Assembly (NCBI GenBank): GCA_024508855.1
Contig: JANINJ010000072.1
Span: forward strand, 120,176-184,175
DNA length: 64,000 bases
From: Xanthobacteraceae bacterium
GTDB lineage: Bacteria; Pseudomonadota; Alphaproteobacteria; Rhizobiales; Xanthobacteraceae
Direction of reading: 5' to 3'
Shown here in pieces: positions 1 through 8,679 of this stretch (position 1 is its first letter; every line of letters begins with the position of its first letter). The notes under the pieces are model-generated. The model did no database searches. It was not told where the DNA came from and worked only from the letters and a program-made list of their open reading frames with translations. A program made the position numbers and the translations under genes.

Positions 1-1
1 C

Positions 2-706
2 AAAGTATCCGGCGTCAAGACGCTGAACGAAACCTATTACTCGCTGATCGGGCGCGGCATGATGGGCGTAGACTACGCACTGCGGCGGCGCGGGCCGCTG
101 ACCATGGCGCCGTCACAGCTCGGCATCTTCACCCGCTCCGATCCGGGCCGCGAGCGCGCCAACATCCAGTTTCACGCCCAGCCGCTGTCGCTGGACAAGT
201 TCGGCGATCCGCTGCACCGCTTTCCGGCCGTCACCGTCAGTGCCTGCAATCTGCAGCCGACCTCGCGCGGCACCATCCGCCTGCGCACGACGCAGGCAGA
301 GGCCGCACCGGTCATCGCGCCGAACTATCTGGCGACCGATGAAGATCGGCAGGTGGCCGCCGACGCCATCCGCGTCACGCGCCGCTTGATGAAGCAGAAG
401 GCGCTGGCACCCTATCGCCCGGAAGAATATCTGCCCGGTTCATCGGTGGGTGACGACGATGCGTCGCTGGCGAAAGCCGCGGGCGATATCGGCACCACGA
501 TCTTCCATCCGGTCGGCACCGCGAAGATGGGACTGGCCAGCGATCCGTCCGCAGTGGTCGACGAGCGATTGCGCGTCTACGGCGTCGGCGGCTTGCGCGT
601 CGTCGATGCGTCGGTGATGCCGACCATCACCTCCGGCAATACCAATACGCCGACGGCAATGATTGCGGCCAAGGCCGCGGGCATGATCCTGGAAGACGCC
701 CGCTAG
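2..706 (+). CDS. GMC-family FAD-dependent oxidoreductase, C-terminal part (5' end outside window)
   Basis: The reading frame is open from the first complete codon of the window (AAA at position 2), so the gene begins upstream and only its last 234 residues are seen. The visible part is the substrate-binding and C-terminal FAD region of glucose-methanol-choline oxidoreductases. The motif HPVGTAKMG carries the active-site His of this family, and the closing NTNTPTAMIAAKAAGMI matches the conserved C-terminal stretch in which a second catalytic His/Asn pair sits and the FAD is contacted. Family members oxidise primary alcohols (choline, long-chain or polyethylene glycol alcohols); the substrate cannot be told from this fragment. 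It ends 27 bp before the convergent diguanylate cyclase gene. Confidence 0.9.
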   Translation, partial: KVSGVKTLNETYYSLIGRGMMGVDYALRRRGPLTMAPSQLGIFTRSDPGRERANIQFHAQPLSLDKFGDPLHRFPAVTVSACNLQPTSRGTIRLRTTQAEAAPVIAPNYLATDEDRQVAADAIRVTRRLMKQKALAPYRPEEYLPGSSVGDDDASLAKAAGDIGTTIFHPVGTAKMGLASDPSAVVDERLRVYGVGGLRVVDASVMPTITSGNTNTPTAMIAAKAAGMILEDAR

Positions 707-733
707 ACGCAAACTCGCATCAGTTGCCCGGTT

Positions 734-2044
734 CTAGATCGCGAACCTTACCAGATTGCGGCCACCCAGCTTGGCGAGATAGAGCGACGCGTCGGCGGCG
801 CGCAGGATGGCGTCACCATCGGCTCGGCCGATGGTGCGACCAAGATCGAGCGTGGCAACGCCAACGCTGACGGTGACAGTTCCGAACGGACTATCGGCGT
901 GCTCGATGCCAAGGCTGGCCACAGCCTTGCGGATTTGCTCCGCGGTCTGCGTCGCACATTGCCGGTCTGCATCGGGCAGAAGTGCGACGAACTCCTCTCC
1001 ACCATAACGACAGAGGACAGCGTGATCGGCATCGATGGCGTTGGCGGCAGCCTGCGCAACACAAAGCAGGGAGCGATCGCCGGCGATGTGGCCGTAACGA
1101 TCATTATATCGTTTGAAGTAATCGATATCGAACAGCACGACCGAGAGTGGGCCTTCACTGCGATAGCCTTCCAGCATCTCGGACATCACGGTGTCGAAGT
1201 GCCGCCGGTTAAACAAACCGGTCAGATGGTCTCGCGTTGCCAATTGGCCGAGGCGCTGATTGGCCTCGGCAAGCTGACGTTCGAGTCGCTTGCGCTCCGT
1301 GATGTCGAGATGCGCCACCGAAATGGCATTGACCTTCCCTGCGGCATTGCGGACCGGCGAGACAGAGACCTGGTAGATTCGATTTCCGATCGGCAGTTCA
1401 TGCGCGGGAACGGTTCCGCCGGCATCGAACACGCGAAAATCGCGCTCGACGTTTTTGCCGCCCTGTTCATTCAGATCGGCGACCCGCATCCCGATCAGCG
1501 ATTCGACCGGCCGGTTTGCCAGCTCGGCATGGACATTGTTGACGGATAACAACCGCCCGTCCCGGCCGACAATGCACAAGGCAATCGGCAATGTTTCATA
1601 GATGGTTTCAAGCTTTACGGAACGGCCATCCAGGGAAAGCAGCCCGGTCGAGGTCACGTCGCGATCAATGCCGCGATAACCGTAGAACCTCTGGTGTTCG
1701 TCGAAGAGCGGCACTCCGGTTGTCTCGAGCACCAGCAGTGCGCCGTTCGACCGGGTGTAGCGACACGCCAGCGCCGAAAATATCCGTGGCTTCGATTTCA
1801 GTTTCGAAAATATTTTCCTGAGCCGGCCGACATCGGCCAACGGCATCAGATCGAAGACCGATTGCCCGATCAGATCGTCAACACCGATCCCGAGAAGTTC
1901 CGCGCGCCTCCGCGACGGAGAAATGAAGCGCCAGGAAGTATCGACCTCCCATAACCAGTCACGCGAACCGTCGACCGTTTGCGCAAGAAGATAGGTATCA
2001 TCGTGCGGTGACTTGATACCTTCTGAAATTTTCTGAAGCGTCAT
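734..2044 (-). CDS. Diguanylate cyclase with two PAS domains
   Basis: A 436-residue cytoplasmic protein with no membrane segment. Two PAS-like sensor domains (about residues 20-140 and 150-270) precede a GGDEF domain whose active-site signature is RYGGEEF (GGEEF about residues 348-352), so it should make cyclic di-GMP from two GTP. The RxxD inhibitory site expected a few residues before GGEEF is absent (that stretch reads ADHA), so product inhibition through the classical I-site is unlikely. No EAL domain is present. The longest frame starts with TTG at 2074; I prefer the ATG at 2044, although neither has a clear Shine-Dalgarno sequence. It converges on the GMC oxidoreductase. The signal sensed is unknown. 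Confidence 0.9.
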   Translation of the reverse strand: MTLQKISEGIKSPHDDTYLLAQTVDGSRDWLWEVDTSWRFISPSRRRAELLGIGVDDLIGQSVFDLMPLADVGRLRKIFSKLKSKPRIFSALACRYTRSNGALLVLETTGVPLFDEHQRFYGYRGIDRDVTSTGLLSLDGRSVKLETIYETLPIALCIVGRDGRLLSVNNVHAELANRPVESLIGMRVADLNEQGGKNVERDFRVFDAGGTVPAHELPIGNRIYQVSVSPVRNAAGKVNAISVAHLDITERKRLERQLAEANQRLGQLATRDHLTGLFNRRHFDTVMSEMLEGYRSEGPLSVVLFDIDYFKRYNDRYGHIAGDRSLLCVAQAAANAIDADHAVLCRYGGEEFVALLPDADRQCATQTAEQIRKAVASLGIEHADSPFGTVTVSVGVATLDLGRTIGRADGDAILRAADASLYLAKLGGRNLVRFAI

Positions 2045-2176
2045 GGCCGCGCCAGCATATGCAGCCAATCTCAATGAAAGATTGCGTCATGCCGGCAAAC
2101 TTTCAGTACGGCTGAAGTTCCAATCCCATCCATTATATCAACGGTATTCTCGTACAAGACGGCATGGCCGTATGGC

Positions 2177-2205
2177 AAAAAAATCGCCCGCACGTGGCGG
2201 GCGAT
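2177..2205 (-). terminator. Rho-independent terminator of the RND efflux operon
   Basis: A perfect 9-bp stem (ATCGCCCGC with GCGGGCGAT, 5-nt loop ACGTG) lies at 2183-2205 and is followed on the minus strand by a run of seven T (A-run at 2177-2183). It sits 42 bp past the stop codon of the RND pump gene, in the right orientation to end that transcript. Confidence 0.88.
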
Positions 2206-2246
2206 CAAAACTTCATGCGCACGCTGCGCGCCAAGTGTGGGGCCCG

Positions 2247-5200
2247 TTAAGTAGTTCCCAAACCGAACTCGGCGATTTCCTTGTTACGCTGAGAGTTCAG
2301 CTCAGCGTGGTGATCGGTGGCGATGGCCACGTAAACCGCCGGCAGCACGAACAGCGTGAACAGCGTGCCGATGGTCATGCCGGCGACAACCACCAGACCG
2401 ATCGAGAAGCGGCTCGCGGCGCCGGCACCGGAAGCGGTCAACAGCGGCAGCAGGCCGGTGACCATCGCCGCCGTCGTCATCAGGATCGGACGCAACCTGA
2501 CCCGCGCCGCCATCTCGATAGCCGAGCGCTTATCGAGCCCTTCCTTGAGCTGCAGCTCGTTGGCGAACTCCACCATCAGGATGCCGTGCTTGCTGATCAG
2601 TCCGATCAGCGTCAGCAATCCGACCTGCGTGTAGATGTTGATCGTCGCCACGCCGAAGAACAACGGAATCAGCGCACCCGAGATCGCCATCGGAACGCTG
2701 ATCATGATGACCAGCGGATCGCGCAGACTTTCGAACTGCGCCGCCAGCACCAGGAAGATGATGATCAGTGCGAAGCCAAACGCGACGGCAAGCTGGTTGC
2801 CTTCCTTCACATACTGGCGCGCGTCGGCCAGGTAGTCGTGGTTGAAACCCTTCGGCAGGTTCTTCGCCTGCTGCTCGAGGAAATCCACCGCCTGTCCAAC
2901 GGTCACGCCGGGCATCGGCACGGCCTGGAAGGTCGCCGAGTTGAGCTGATTGTAGTGCGTCAGCGCATTCGGATCGGTTTCGGTCTTGATGGTAACCAGC
3001 GTAGACAACGGGATCTGCTGCCCGTTCGAACTCGGCACGTAGTAACCGTCGAGCGATTCCGGCGACAGGCGCAGTCCGCGAGGGACCTGCGGGATCACCT
3101 GATAGGAACGTCCCTCAAGGTTGAAGCGGTTGATGTAATTGCCGCCGAGCAACGTCGCGAGCGTCGTACCGAGCTGCTGCATGGTGACGCCGAGGTCGTT
3201 CGCCTTGGTCCGGTCGATGGCGACGCGCACCACCGGCTGGTTGAAATCGAGGTCGCTGTCGCTGACGATGAAGAGCCCGCTCTTGCGCGCGGCTTCCTTC
3301 AGCTTGTTCATCTCCTCGTAGACGACCTGGAATCCGCTGGTGGTGTAGATCGCCATCTGCACCGGCAGACCGCCCGGACCGCCCGGCAGCGGCGGCAGGT
3401 TGAAGGCGAACGCGTTGACGCCCTCGACCTTGCTGATCCCGGCCTGCACCAGAGGCTTCAGCGCAATCGACGAGCGTTTGCGTTCCTCCCATGGCTTCAG
3501 CAGCATGCCCGCGATACCGTTGTTGATGCCGGCGGTGCCGTTGATCATGAAGCGCAGGTCGGTTTCCGGGAAGCTCGCGAACACCTTGTCGAGCTTGTCG
3601 CCATAGTAATCCATGTAGTCGATGTTGGCGTATTGCGGACCTTTCAGCACCGCGAACACGATGCCCTGATCCTCTTCCGGCGCCAGTTCCTTCGAGGTGT
3701 GCTGATACATGAAGCCGACCAGCCCGAGGATCACCACGGCGAAGAGCGCGGTGATCGGCCGATAGTCGAGCGATCGATCAAGCCGGCGGCCATACCAATG
3801 CGTCACCGCGCCGAACACGCGGTCCACCTTCTGGGCAAACCAGCCCTGGTTGCCGTGCCGAAGCAGTACGGAGCACATCATCGGCGACAGCGTCAGTGCG
3901 ATGACACCGGACACGATCACCGATCCGGCGAGCGTGAAGGCGAACTCGCGGAACAGCGCGCCGGTGAGACCGCCGAGGAATCCGATCGGGGCATACACCG
4001 CCGCCAGCGTGATCGTCATCGAAATGACGGGACCGACGATTTCGCGGGCGCCCTGAAGCGCCGCCTGCACCGGTGTCTTGCCCTCCTCCAGATGGCGGTG
4101 GATGTTCTCCACCACGACGATGGCGTCGTCGACCACGAGGCCGATGGCGAGCACCATCGCCAGCAGCGTCAGAAGGTTGATGCTGAATCCGGCCGCCATC
4201 ATCAGGGCGCACACGCCGATCAGCGACAGCGGGATCGTCACCACCGGAATGATGACCGAGCGCAGCGACGCCAGGAACAGGAAGATCACCACGACGACGA
4301 TGATGACGGCTTCGCCCAGCGTCTTCTCCACCTCGTTGATCGACGAGGTGATGAACTTGGTCGAGTCATAGGCGACCTTCATCTTCATCGACGGCGGCAA
4401 ATTGCGCTCGATGTCGGGGAACAGCGCGCGCACACCCTTGACGATGTTCAGCGGGTTGCCTTGCGGTGTTGCCTGAACGCCGATGAAGATCGCGTGCTGG
4501 CCGCTGAATGCCACGCTGGCGTCGGTGCTTTGCGCCGCCAGCTGGACTTCCGCGATGTCCTCCATCCGCACGAAGCCGCCATCCTTGGCCTTGACCGTCA
4601 TGCGTTTGAACTGATCGACGCTTTGCAGGTCGGTATTGGTCGAGACGTTCGAGATCGTGTAGTAGCCCTTGGTCTGACCGGCAGCCGCCTGGAAGTTGTT
4701 GGCGGCGATCGCGGCGGCGACATCGGTCGTCGTCACGTTGCGGCCTGCCATCTTCACCGGATCGAGCCAGACGCGCATCGCGAAGGTCTGACCGCCGAGG
4801 ATGTCGGCGGACGCCACGCCGTCGACCGTCGACAGGATCGGCTGCACGACGCGCGTGAGATAGTCGGAGATCGCCGAGCCCGAGAGTTCATCGCTCGAGA
4901 AACCGATATACATCACCGCCGTGGTTTCGCCGGTCGATTTCAGGATGACGGGGTCGTTGGCTTCCTTCGGGATCAGGTATTTGACCGAGTTCACCTTCGA
5001 CAGCACCTCGGTCAGCGCCGCGTTCGGATCGACGTTCAGTTTGACGTAGACCTTGATCTGGCTCTGGCTCTGCGTCGAGGACGAGGTGATGTAATCGACA
5101 CCTTCTGCCGACGCGACCGCCTGCTCCAGCGGCGTAGTGATGAAGCCCTGCATTAGGTCCGGAGACGCGCCGGGATAGGCCGTGGTCACGGTGATCACGG

Positions 5201-5327
5201 TATTCGAAAGCTTCGGATATTGCCGGATCGGCAGATTCACCGCGGCCGCCAGGCCGATCAGCAGGATCAGCAGACTGACGACGACCGACAGAATGGGCCG
5301 CTTGATGAAGATATCGGTGAATGCCAT
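2247..5327 (-). CDS. RND multidrug efflux transporter, inner-membrane permease (AcrB/MexB family)
   Basis: A 1026-residue proton-driven drug exporter of the hydrophobe/amphiphile efflux type. The first membrane helix (about residues 11-31) is followed by a large periplasmic loop. The helix-4 motif GLVVDDAIVVVEN carries the proton-relay pair Asp400-Asp401 (AcrB Asp407/Asp408), and ISKHGIL in the second half carries the relay Lys equivalent to AcrB Lys940. The length fits the family, so it looks intact. The longest frame begins at 5363, but the ATG at 5327 gives the usual N-terminus MAFTDIFIKRP. It lies 108 bp downstream of the adaptor gene in the same operon; no outer-membrane channel gene is in the window, so a TolC-like partner must be encoded elsewhere. 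Confidence 0.96.
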   Translation of the reverse strand: MAFTDIFIKRPILSVVVSLLILLIGLAAAVNLPIRQYPKLSNTVITVTTAYPGASPDLMQGFITTPLEQAVASAEGVDYITSSSTQSQSQIKVYVKLNVDPNAALTEVLSKVNSVKYLIPKEANDPVILKSTGETTAVMYIGFSSDELSGSAISDYLTRVVQPILSTVDGVASADILGGQTFAMRVWLDPVKMAGRNVTTTDVAAAIAANNFQAAAGQTKGYYTISNVSTNTDLQSVDQFKRMTVKAKDGGFVRMEDIAEVQLAAQSTDASVAFSGQHAIFIGVQATPQGNPLNIVKGVRALFPDIERNLPPSMKMKVAYDSTKFITSSINEVEKTLGEAVIIVVVVIFLFLASLRSVIIPVVTIPLSLIGVCALMMAAGFSINLLTLLAMVLAIGLVVDDAIVVVENIHRHLEEGKTPVQAALQGAREIVGPVISMTITLAAVYAPIGFLGGLTGALFREFAFTLAGSVIVSGVIALTLSPMMCSVLLRHGNQGWFAQKVDRVFGAVTHWYGRRLDRSLDYRPITALFAVVILGLVGFMYQHTSKELAPEEDQGIVFAVLKGPQYANIDYMDYYGDKLDKVFASFPETDLRFMINGTAGINNGIAGMLLKPWEERKRSSIALKPLVQAGISKVEGVNAFAFNLPPLPGGPGGLPVQMAIYTTSGFQVVYEEMNKLKEAARKSGLFIVSDSDLDFNQPVVRVAIDRTKANDLGVTMQQLGTTLATLLGGNYINRFNLEGRSYQVIPQVPRGLRLSPESLDGYYVPSSNGQQIPLSTLVTIKTETDPNALTHYNQLNSATFQAVPMPGVTVGQAVDFLEQQAKNLPKGFNHDYLADARQYVKEGNQLAVAFGFALIIIFLVLAAQFESLRDPLVIMISVPMAISGALIPLFFGVATINIYTQVGLLTLIGLISKHGILMVEFANELQLKEGLDKRSAIEMAARVRLRPILMTTAAMVTGLLPLLTASGAGAASRFSIGLVVVAGMTIGTLFTLFVLPAVYVAIATDHHAELNSQRNKEIAEFGLGTT

Positions 5328-5393
5328 TTCCAGGCGCTCCCTTGGTACGATCGCGTCGAGCATCCCCGCGCGACGTACGAAAATCCGAAAATG

Positions 5394-5418
5394 TCGGGGC
5401 CGGTCGATCCGGCCCCGA
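5394..5418 (-). other. Intercistronic hairpin between adaptor and RND pump genes
   Basis: TCGGGGCCGG (5394-5403) and CCGGCCCCGA (5409-5418) form a perfect 10-bp GC-rich stem with a 5-nt loop, in the 108-bp gap between the two efflux genes. On the minus strand it is followed by an interrupted T-rich stretch (ATTTTCGGATTTT), so it could be a partial terminator or an mRNA processing or stability element setting the adaptor:pump ratio. Confidence 0.6.
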
Positions 5419-5435
5419 TGTGTTGGTCCTATCGT

Positions 5436-6653
5436 TTAGTTCAGCGGTGCCTTGTCGGGTTTCGGCGGCACAGGATCGCTCGAGACCTCGACAGCCGCTC
5501 CCGATTGCAGCTTGAGCTGACCGACCGCGACAACCTTGTCGCCCGGCTTCAGGCCGGATGTGATCACGGCACGACCGTCAACCCGGTCGCCGGTCCGCAC
5601 GAAGGTACGTACCGCGTTGAAGCTGCTCTTGCCGTCGTCGCCCTTCTTCTCCTGGATCAGATAGACGGAGTCGCCATACAGCGTGAAGTCGACCGCCGTT
5701 TCCGGCACGGTCACCACCGCCGGCTTGTCGGGCAACACCACCGTCGTGGTCGCGAACATGCCCGGCTTCAGGATGCCGTTCGGGTTGGCGATGGTCGCCT
5801 GGACGCGGATGTTGCGGGTGTCCGTGCTGATCTGCGGCTCGATCGTGGTGATCTTGCCGTCGAACGTCTTGCCCGGATAGGCATCGACCGCAACGCGGAC
5901 GGTCTGGCCCACGGCGAGCGTGCCGCTATCCTTTTCCGTCACCGTGAAGTTCGCATACAGCGTCGACAGATCGGTCAGCGACACGATCTGGGTGCCGGCC
6001 GTCAGGAACTGACCGACTTCGACGTGACGAACGCCGAGGACACCATCGAACGGTGCAAGCACCAGCTTCTGCGAGATCAGCGCTTCGGTCTTGGCGATGC
6101 CTGCATTGGCCTGATCGTATGCAGCCTGCGCCTGATCGACCGTCGCCTGCGGGCCGAACTGGCGCGCGGCCAACTGCTTGGCGCGGTCGAGCGAAAGCTC
6201 GGCCACCTTGGCCTGCGCCTTGTAGCTGGCGAGGTCGCCCTGGTCAGGCTTGTCGAATAGCTGAATCAGCGGCGTGCCCTTGGCAACGTGAGCACCCGCC
6301 GTGAACATGATGTCGGTGATGCGGCCGCTGACGTCCGACGTCACATTGACCTGATGCACCGCGGCCAGTTCGCCGACCGCCCGCAGCAGATTCGGAATGA
6401 CTTCCGACTTCGCCTCGGCCGCCGTCACCGTCACCGGCGGCGGTTTGTTGTTGGCGAAGAACTGCGCGATCATGTGGCTGCGGAAGGCATTGAAGCCGAC
6501 CAGGCCGCCGGCCAGGATCGCGAGCAAAATGCCGACGATGATGAACCAGCGGGTCATCTTGACCGGACGCGTCTTCGGCTTGTCGCCGGCAACGCGCGCG
6601 GAGACATTCGATTCGGTTTTGGCCGGCATGTTTGATTCTGTCGTTAGGGTCAT
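5436..6653 (-). CDS. RND efflux periplasmic adaptor subunit (membrane fusion protein, HlyD/AcrA family)
   Basis: A 405-residue adaptor that links the inner-membrane pump to an outer-membrane channel. An N-terminal cytoplasmic tail of about 32 residues leads into a single membrane anchor (about residues 34-54, FIIVGILLAILAGG). Then come a lipoyl half, an alpha-hairpin rich in Ala/Gln (about 150-195), the second lipoyl half (LVLAPFDGVLGVRHVEVGQFL, about 200-220) and beta-barrel domains. There is no lipobox, so it is anchored by the helix. The ATG at 6653 starts one base after the tetR stop codon; a GTG at 6662 would overlap it. Either way tetR and this gene are translationally close and form one operon with the pump. 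Confidence 0.94.
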   Translation of the reverse strand: MTLTTESNMPAKTESNVSARVAGDKPKTRPVKMTRWFIIVGILLAILAGGLVGFNAFRSHMIAQFFANNKPPPVTVTAAEAKSEVIPNLLRAVGELAAVHQVNVTSDVSGRITDIMFTAGAHVAKGTPLIQLFDKPDQGDLASYKAQAKVAELSLDRAKQLAARQFGPQATVDQAQAAYDQANAGIAKTEALISQKLVLAPFDGVLGVRHVEVGQFLTAGTQIVSLTDLSTLYANFTVTEKDSGTLAVGQTVRVAVDAYPGKTFDGKITTIEPQISTDTRNIRVQATIANPNGILKPGMFATTTVVLPDKPAVVTVPETAVDFTLYGDSVYLIQEKKGDDGKSSFNAVRTFVRTGDRVDGRAVITSGLKPGDKVVAVGQLKLQSGAAVEVSSDPVPPKPDKAPLN

Positions 6654-6654
6654 G

Positions 6655-7356
6655 TCATGCACTTTCTGCGGCTTTCAGGGGCATCAGTTCCGGCGACAAC
6701 TCCCGGTCCAGATGCGAAGCAATTGCCGTTTCGTTCAGTCCAATTCCGCGGAGGATAAATTCGCAAACTTGACGCTCGAGGTCGGGGGCGTCTGCATATG
6801 ACAAACACGGCACCACGGGAAGCCTGGTCAGCATCGTCATCAGAACGGTGTGGTGCGCGAACCAGAAAAGATTCAGCGGTTCACGTCCGACCTTCGATGC
6901 GTCCCCCGTTTCCACCGCCCTCTGCAGCGAGGCCGTGAATACAGGCGCGATCAGCTCTCCTATCTTGTCGTATAGCAGACGCGAAAACTCACCATCGTCG
7001 AGGTGACTGATGACCATCAGCCTCAGGCGTTGGGCTTCTTCCTCATCCGGCGCGTCGGAGGCCTGCAGGAAATGGCCCACCATGCCGCGAATGAGGACAA
7101 CAAGGGTCTCGGTCGACGGAGGCAGCCCGAGAAGCGTGACAAGGGCCGGATCCGCCTCGCACTCCTCCGCGAGAATTGCGGCGTAGAGTGCGGATTTGCT
7201 CGGGAAGTGCTTGAACAGCAGCCCTTCCGAAATCGAAGCCGCGGCGGCGATACTTTTCGTGGTGGTTCCAGCGAATCCGGTGCGGGCGAAGCACCGCTTC
7301 GCCGCCGCCAGGATCAGCTCCCGCCGCAAATCGCTCGTCATCCGAAGGGTATTCAT
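6655..7356 (-). CDS. TetR/AcrR-family transcriptional regulator of the efflux operon
   Basis: A 233-residue TetR-type regulator. The N-terminal helix-turn-helix covers about residues 15-60 (TTTKSIAAAASISEGLLFKHFPSK). The C-terminal half is the ligand-binding, dimerising region. It is first in the operon with the adaptor and RND genes, which is the usual arrangement for a local repressor released by pump substrates. A TetR-type inverted repeat at 7361-7376 lies directly upstream and leaves only 4 bp before this ATG, so there is no Shine-Dalgarno sequence for it. Translation may be leaderless or may begin at the second Met (7341). Autoregulation is inferred. Confidence 0.93.
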   Translation of the reverse strand: MNTLRMTSDLRRELILAAAKRCFARTGFAGTTTKSIAAAASISEGLLFKHFPSKSALYAAILAEECEADPALVTLLGLPPSTETLVVLIRGMVGHFLQASDAPDEEEAQRLRLMVISHLDDGEFSRLLYDKIGELIAPVFTASLQRAVETGDASKVGREPLNLFWFAHHTVLMTMLTRLPVVPCLSYADAPDLERQVCEFILRGIGLNETAIASHLDRELSPELMPLKAAESA

Positions 7357-7360
7357 CGGC

Positions 7361-7376
7361 GTGAGTAATCACTCAC
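7361..7376. promoter_or_regulatory. Probable TetR operator (inverted repeat GTGAGT-N4-ACTCAC)
   Basis: GTGAGT (7361-7366) and ACTCAC (7371-7376) are perfect inverted arms around AATC. The core resembles the TGAGT...ACTCA sites often found at TetR-regulated efflux genes. It lies 4 bp before the tetR start codon, so a bound repressor would block transcription start or early elongation of tetR, adaptor and pump together. Confidence 0.75.
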
Positions 7377-7425
7377 CTGTCCGATTGTCAAGGTAATATG
7401 TTGCGTCGCACAAATTTGCCACAAT

Positions 7426-8016
7426 TTAGATCGGTTGGAACCCGAGGGTTTGCCTCACCCGCGACACCAGGAAATTGCCGTCGCGGTGGGCCAGCACACG
7501 CTCCTTCTCGGCATCGTCGATCTTGATCACGGCCAGCCGCGGGCCGGACCCGGCGGCGTGGAGCGACGGAGCGAACGCCTCGAGCTCCGCCATGGTGACC
7601 AGCTCCCGCGCGTCGGCAATACCGCAAGCCCGCGCGACCGCCACCAGATCGGTATTACCCGAGGTGTGGCTCGGCTGGCCGCCGGTCTCGCCGTAGCGGC
7701 CGTTGTCGAGCACGACGATCGACAGGTTGGCGGGACGCTGCTGACCGACGGTGGCCAGCGCGCCCATGCCCATCAGCATCTCGCCGTCGCCTGTAACCAC
7801 CACCACCGGCACATCGGGCTGCGCCAGCGCGACGCCGAGGCCGATCATCGCTGCGCCACCCATGGCGCCCCACAGATAGAAATTGCGGCCGTGGTCGCCC
7901 GCGGCGGCGATATCGTAGGTCGATGCGCCGAGGCCGCCGATGACGACGGCTTCCCTGCGGTCCTTGAGCAGACGCGCGACCACGTCGCGCCGGTCGAGGC
8001 GTTGGTTCTTATTCAT
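7426..8016 (-). CDS. TPP-dependent 2-oxoacid decarboxylase, catalytic (beta/C-terminal) subunit, sulfopyruvate/phosphonopyruvate decarboxylase type
   Basis: A 196-residue protein made only of the C-terminal TPP-binding domain of the decarboxylase family. The cofactor motif begins at GDGEM (residues 76-80) and ends at the conserved Asn (VVLDNGRYG, Asn105), which together hold the Mg-diphosphate of TPP. A one-domain subunit paired with a separate Pyr-domain subunit is the layout of sulfopyruvate decarboxylase ComDE and of split phosphonopyruvate decarboxylases. Its start overlaps the end of the partner gene by 8 bp, so the two are surely co-translated. Substrate is not determined by the sequence. 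Confidence 0.87.
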   Translation of the reverse strand: MNKNQRLDRRDVVARLLKDRREAVVIGGLGASTYDIAAAGDHGRNFYLWGAMGGAAMIGLGVALAQPDVPVVVVTGDGEMLMGMGALATVGQQRPANLSIVVLDNGRYGETGGQPSHTSGNTDLVAVARACGIADARELVTMAELEAFAPSLHAAGSGPRLAVIKIDDAEKERVLAHRDGNFLVSRVRQTLGFQPI

Positions 8017-8569
8017 GATCGGCCTTCGTGAAAACCTTGGCGCCGATCAGGCGCTGCGACAACAAGACGGCGGTCGGCGTGCAGGCATTGTAGACCTGCC
8101 CTGCCGCCGCTTCGACAACGTCACGGACCTCGTCCGCCGACGAGGCGCGGAGCACCTTGAGACCGCAGAGTTCGAGCACCGCCTGCGTCGCCGATCCCAT
8201 CGGCACCTGCCACGGATTGAACTCGCCCCACTCGCCGCGCATCGTCACCAGCGTCAGGAACGGATAGCGGCAGGTCTGGGTCAGCGACAGCATGTTCACG
8301 CAATTGCCGACGCCGCTGGACTGCATCAGCAACACGCCGCGCTGGCCGCCGAGCCAGGCGCCCGCCAGCAGCGCGATGCCCTCCTCCTCGGTGGTCAGCG
8401 ACACGCCGCGCATCGACGGCTCGCCCTGAACGCGCGTGATCAACTGCGCATGGCCGGCATCCGGCACATAGGCCACCTGACGCACGGCGAACCGCTTCAA
8501 TGTCTGAAAGATATCCTCGGGCCATGCGAGCGCATGGTCATCAGTTTCCGTCCCGGCGCGGCCGTGCAT
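8009..8569 (-). CDS. TPP-dependent decarboxylase, alpha (Pyr/N-terminal) subunit, sulfopyruvate decarboxylase type
   Basis: A 186-residue protein corresponding to the N-terminal Pyr domain of TPP decarboxylases. The stretch TTEEEGIALLAGAWLGG contains the catalytic Glu that activates the TPP aminopyrimidine, and MQSSGVGN is the usual following motif. It supplies half of the active site for the downstream subunit (8-bp overlap). I chose the ATG at 8569 because family alpha subunits are short and a palindrome (8588-8599) sits just upstream. An ATG at 8641 would give 210 residues and cannot be excluded. It is divergent from the cytochrome P450 gene. Confidence 0.83.
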   Translation of the reverse strand: MHGRAGTETDDHALAWPEDIFQTLKRFAVRQVAYVPDAGHAQLITRVQGEPSMRGVSLTTEEEGIALLAGAWLGGQRGVLLMQSSGVGNCVNMLSLTQTCRYPFLTLVTMRGEWGEFNPWQVPMGSATQAVLELCGLKVLRASSADEVRDVVEAAAGQVYNACTPTAVLLSQRLIGAKVFTKADHE

Positions 8570-8587
8570 ATCGGCGTCTCGTTGTTC

Positions 8588-8599
8588 GACAAAATTGTC
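8588..8599. promoter_or_regulatory. Palindrome GACAAAATTGTC in the decarboxylase / P450 divergent promoter region
   Basis: A perfect 12-bp inverted repeat, AT-rich and unlike the surrounding coding DNA, between the decarboxylase alpha start (8569) and the P450 start (8680). It could be an operator for either or both genes. If the alpha subunit really starts at 8641, the site lies inside its coding region. Confidence 0.35.
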
Positions 8600-8679
8600 T
8601 GGAGTTGCGATTGTAGACCCTCTCGCGGTTTCCGGAAGCATCAAAACGGTATATCCCACGTCCAAACGAGAATGGCGGC

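Noticed and set aside
2043..5156. Open frame of 1037 codons on the plus strand
   Set aside because: It is antisense to the RND pump. The product is a low-complexity Arg/His/Gln/Asp-rich chain with no recognisable fold, as expected opposite a GC-rich gene with strong codon bias. There is no ribosome binding site.
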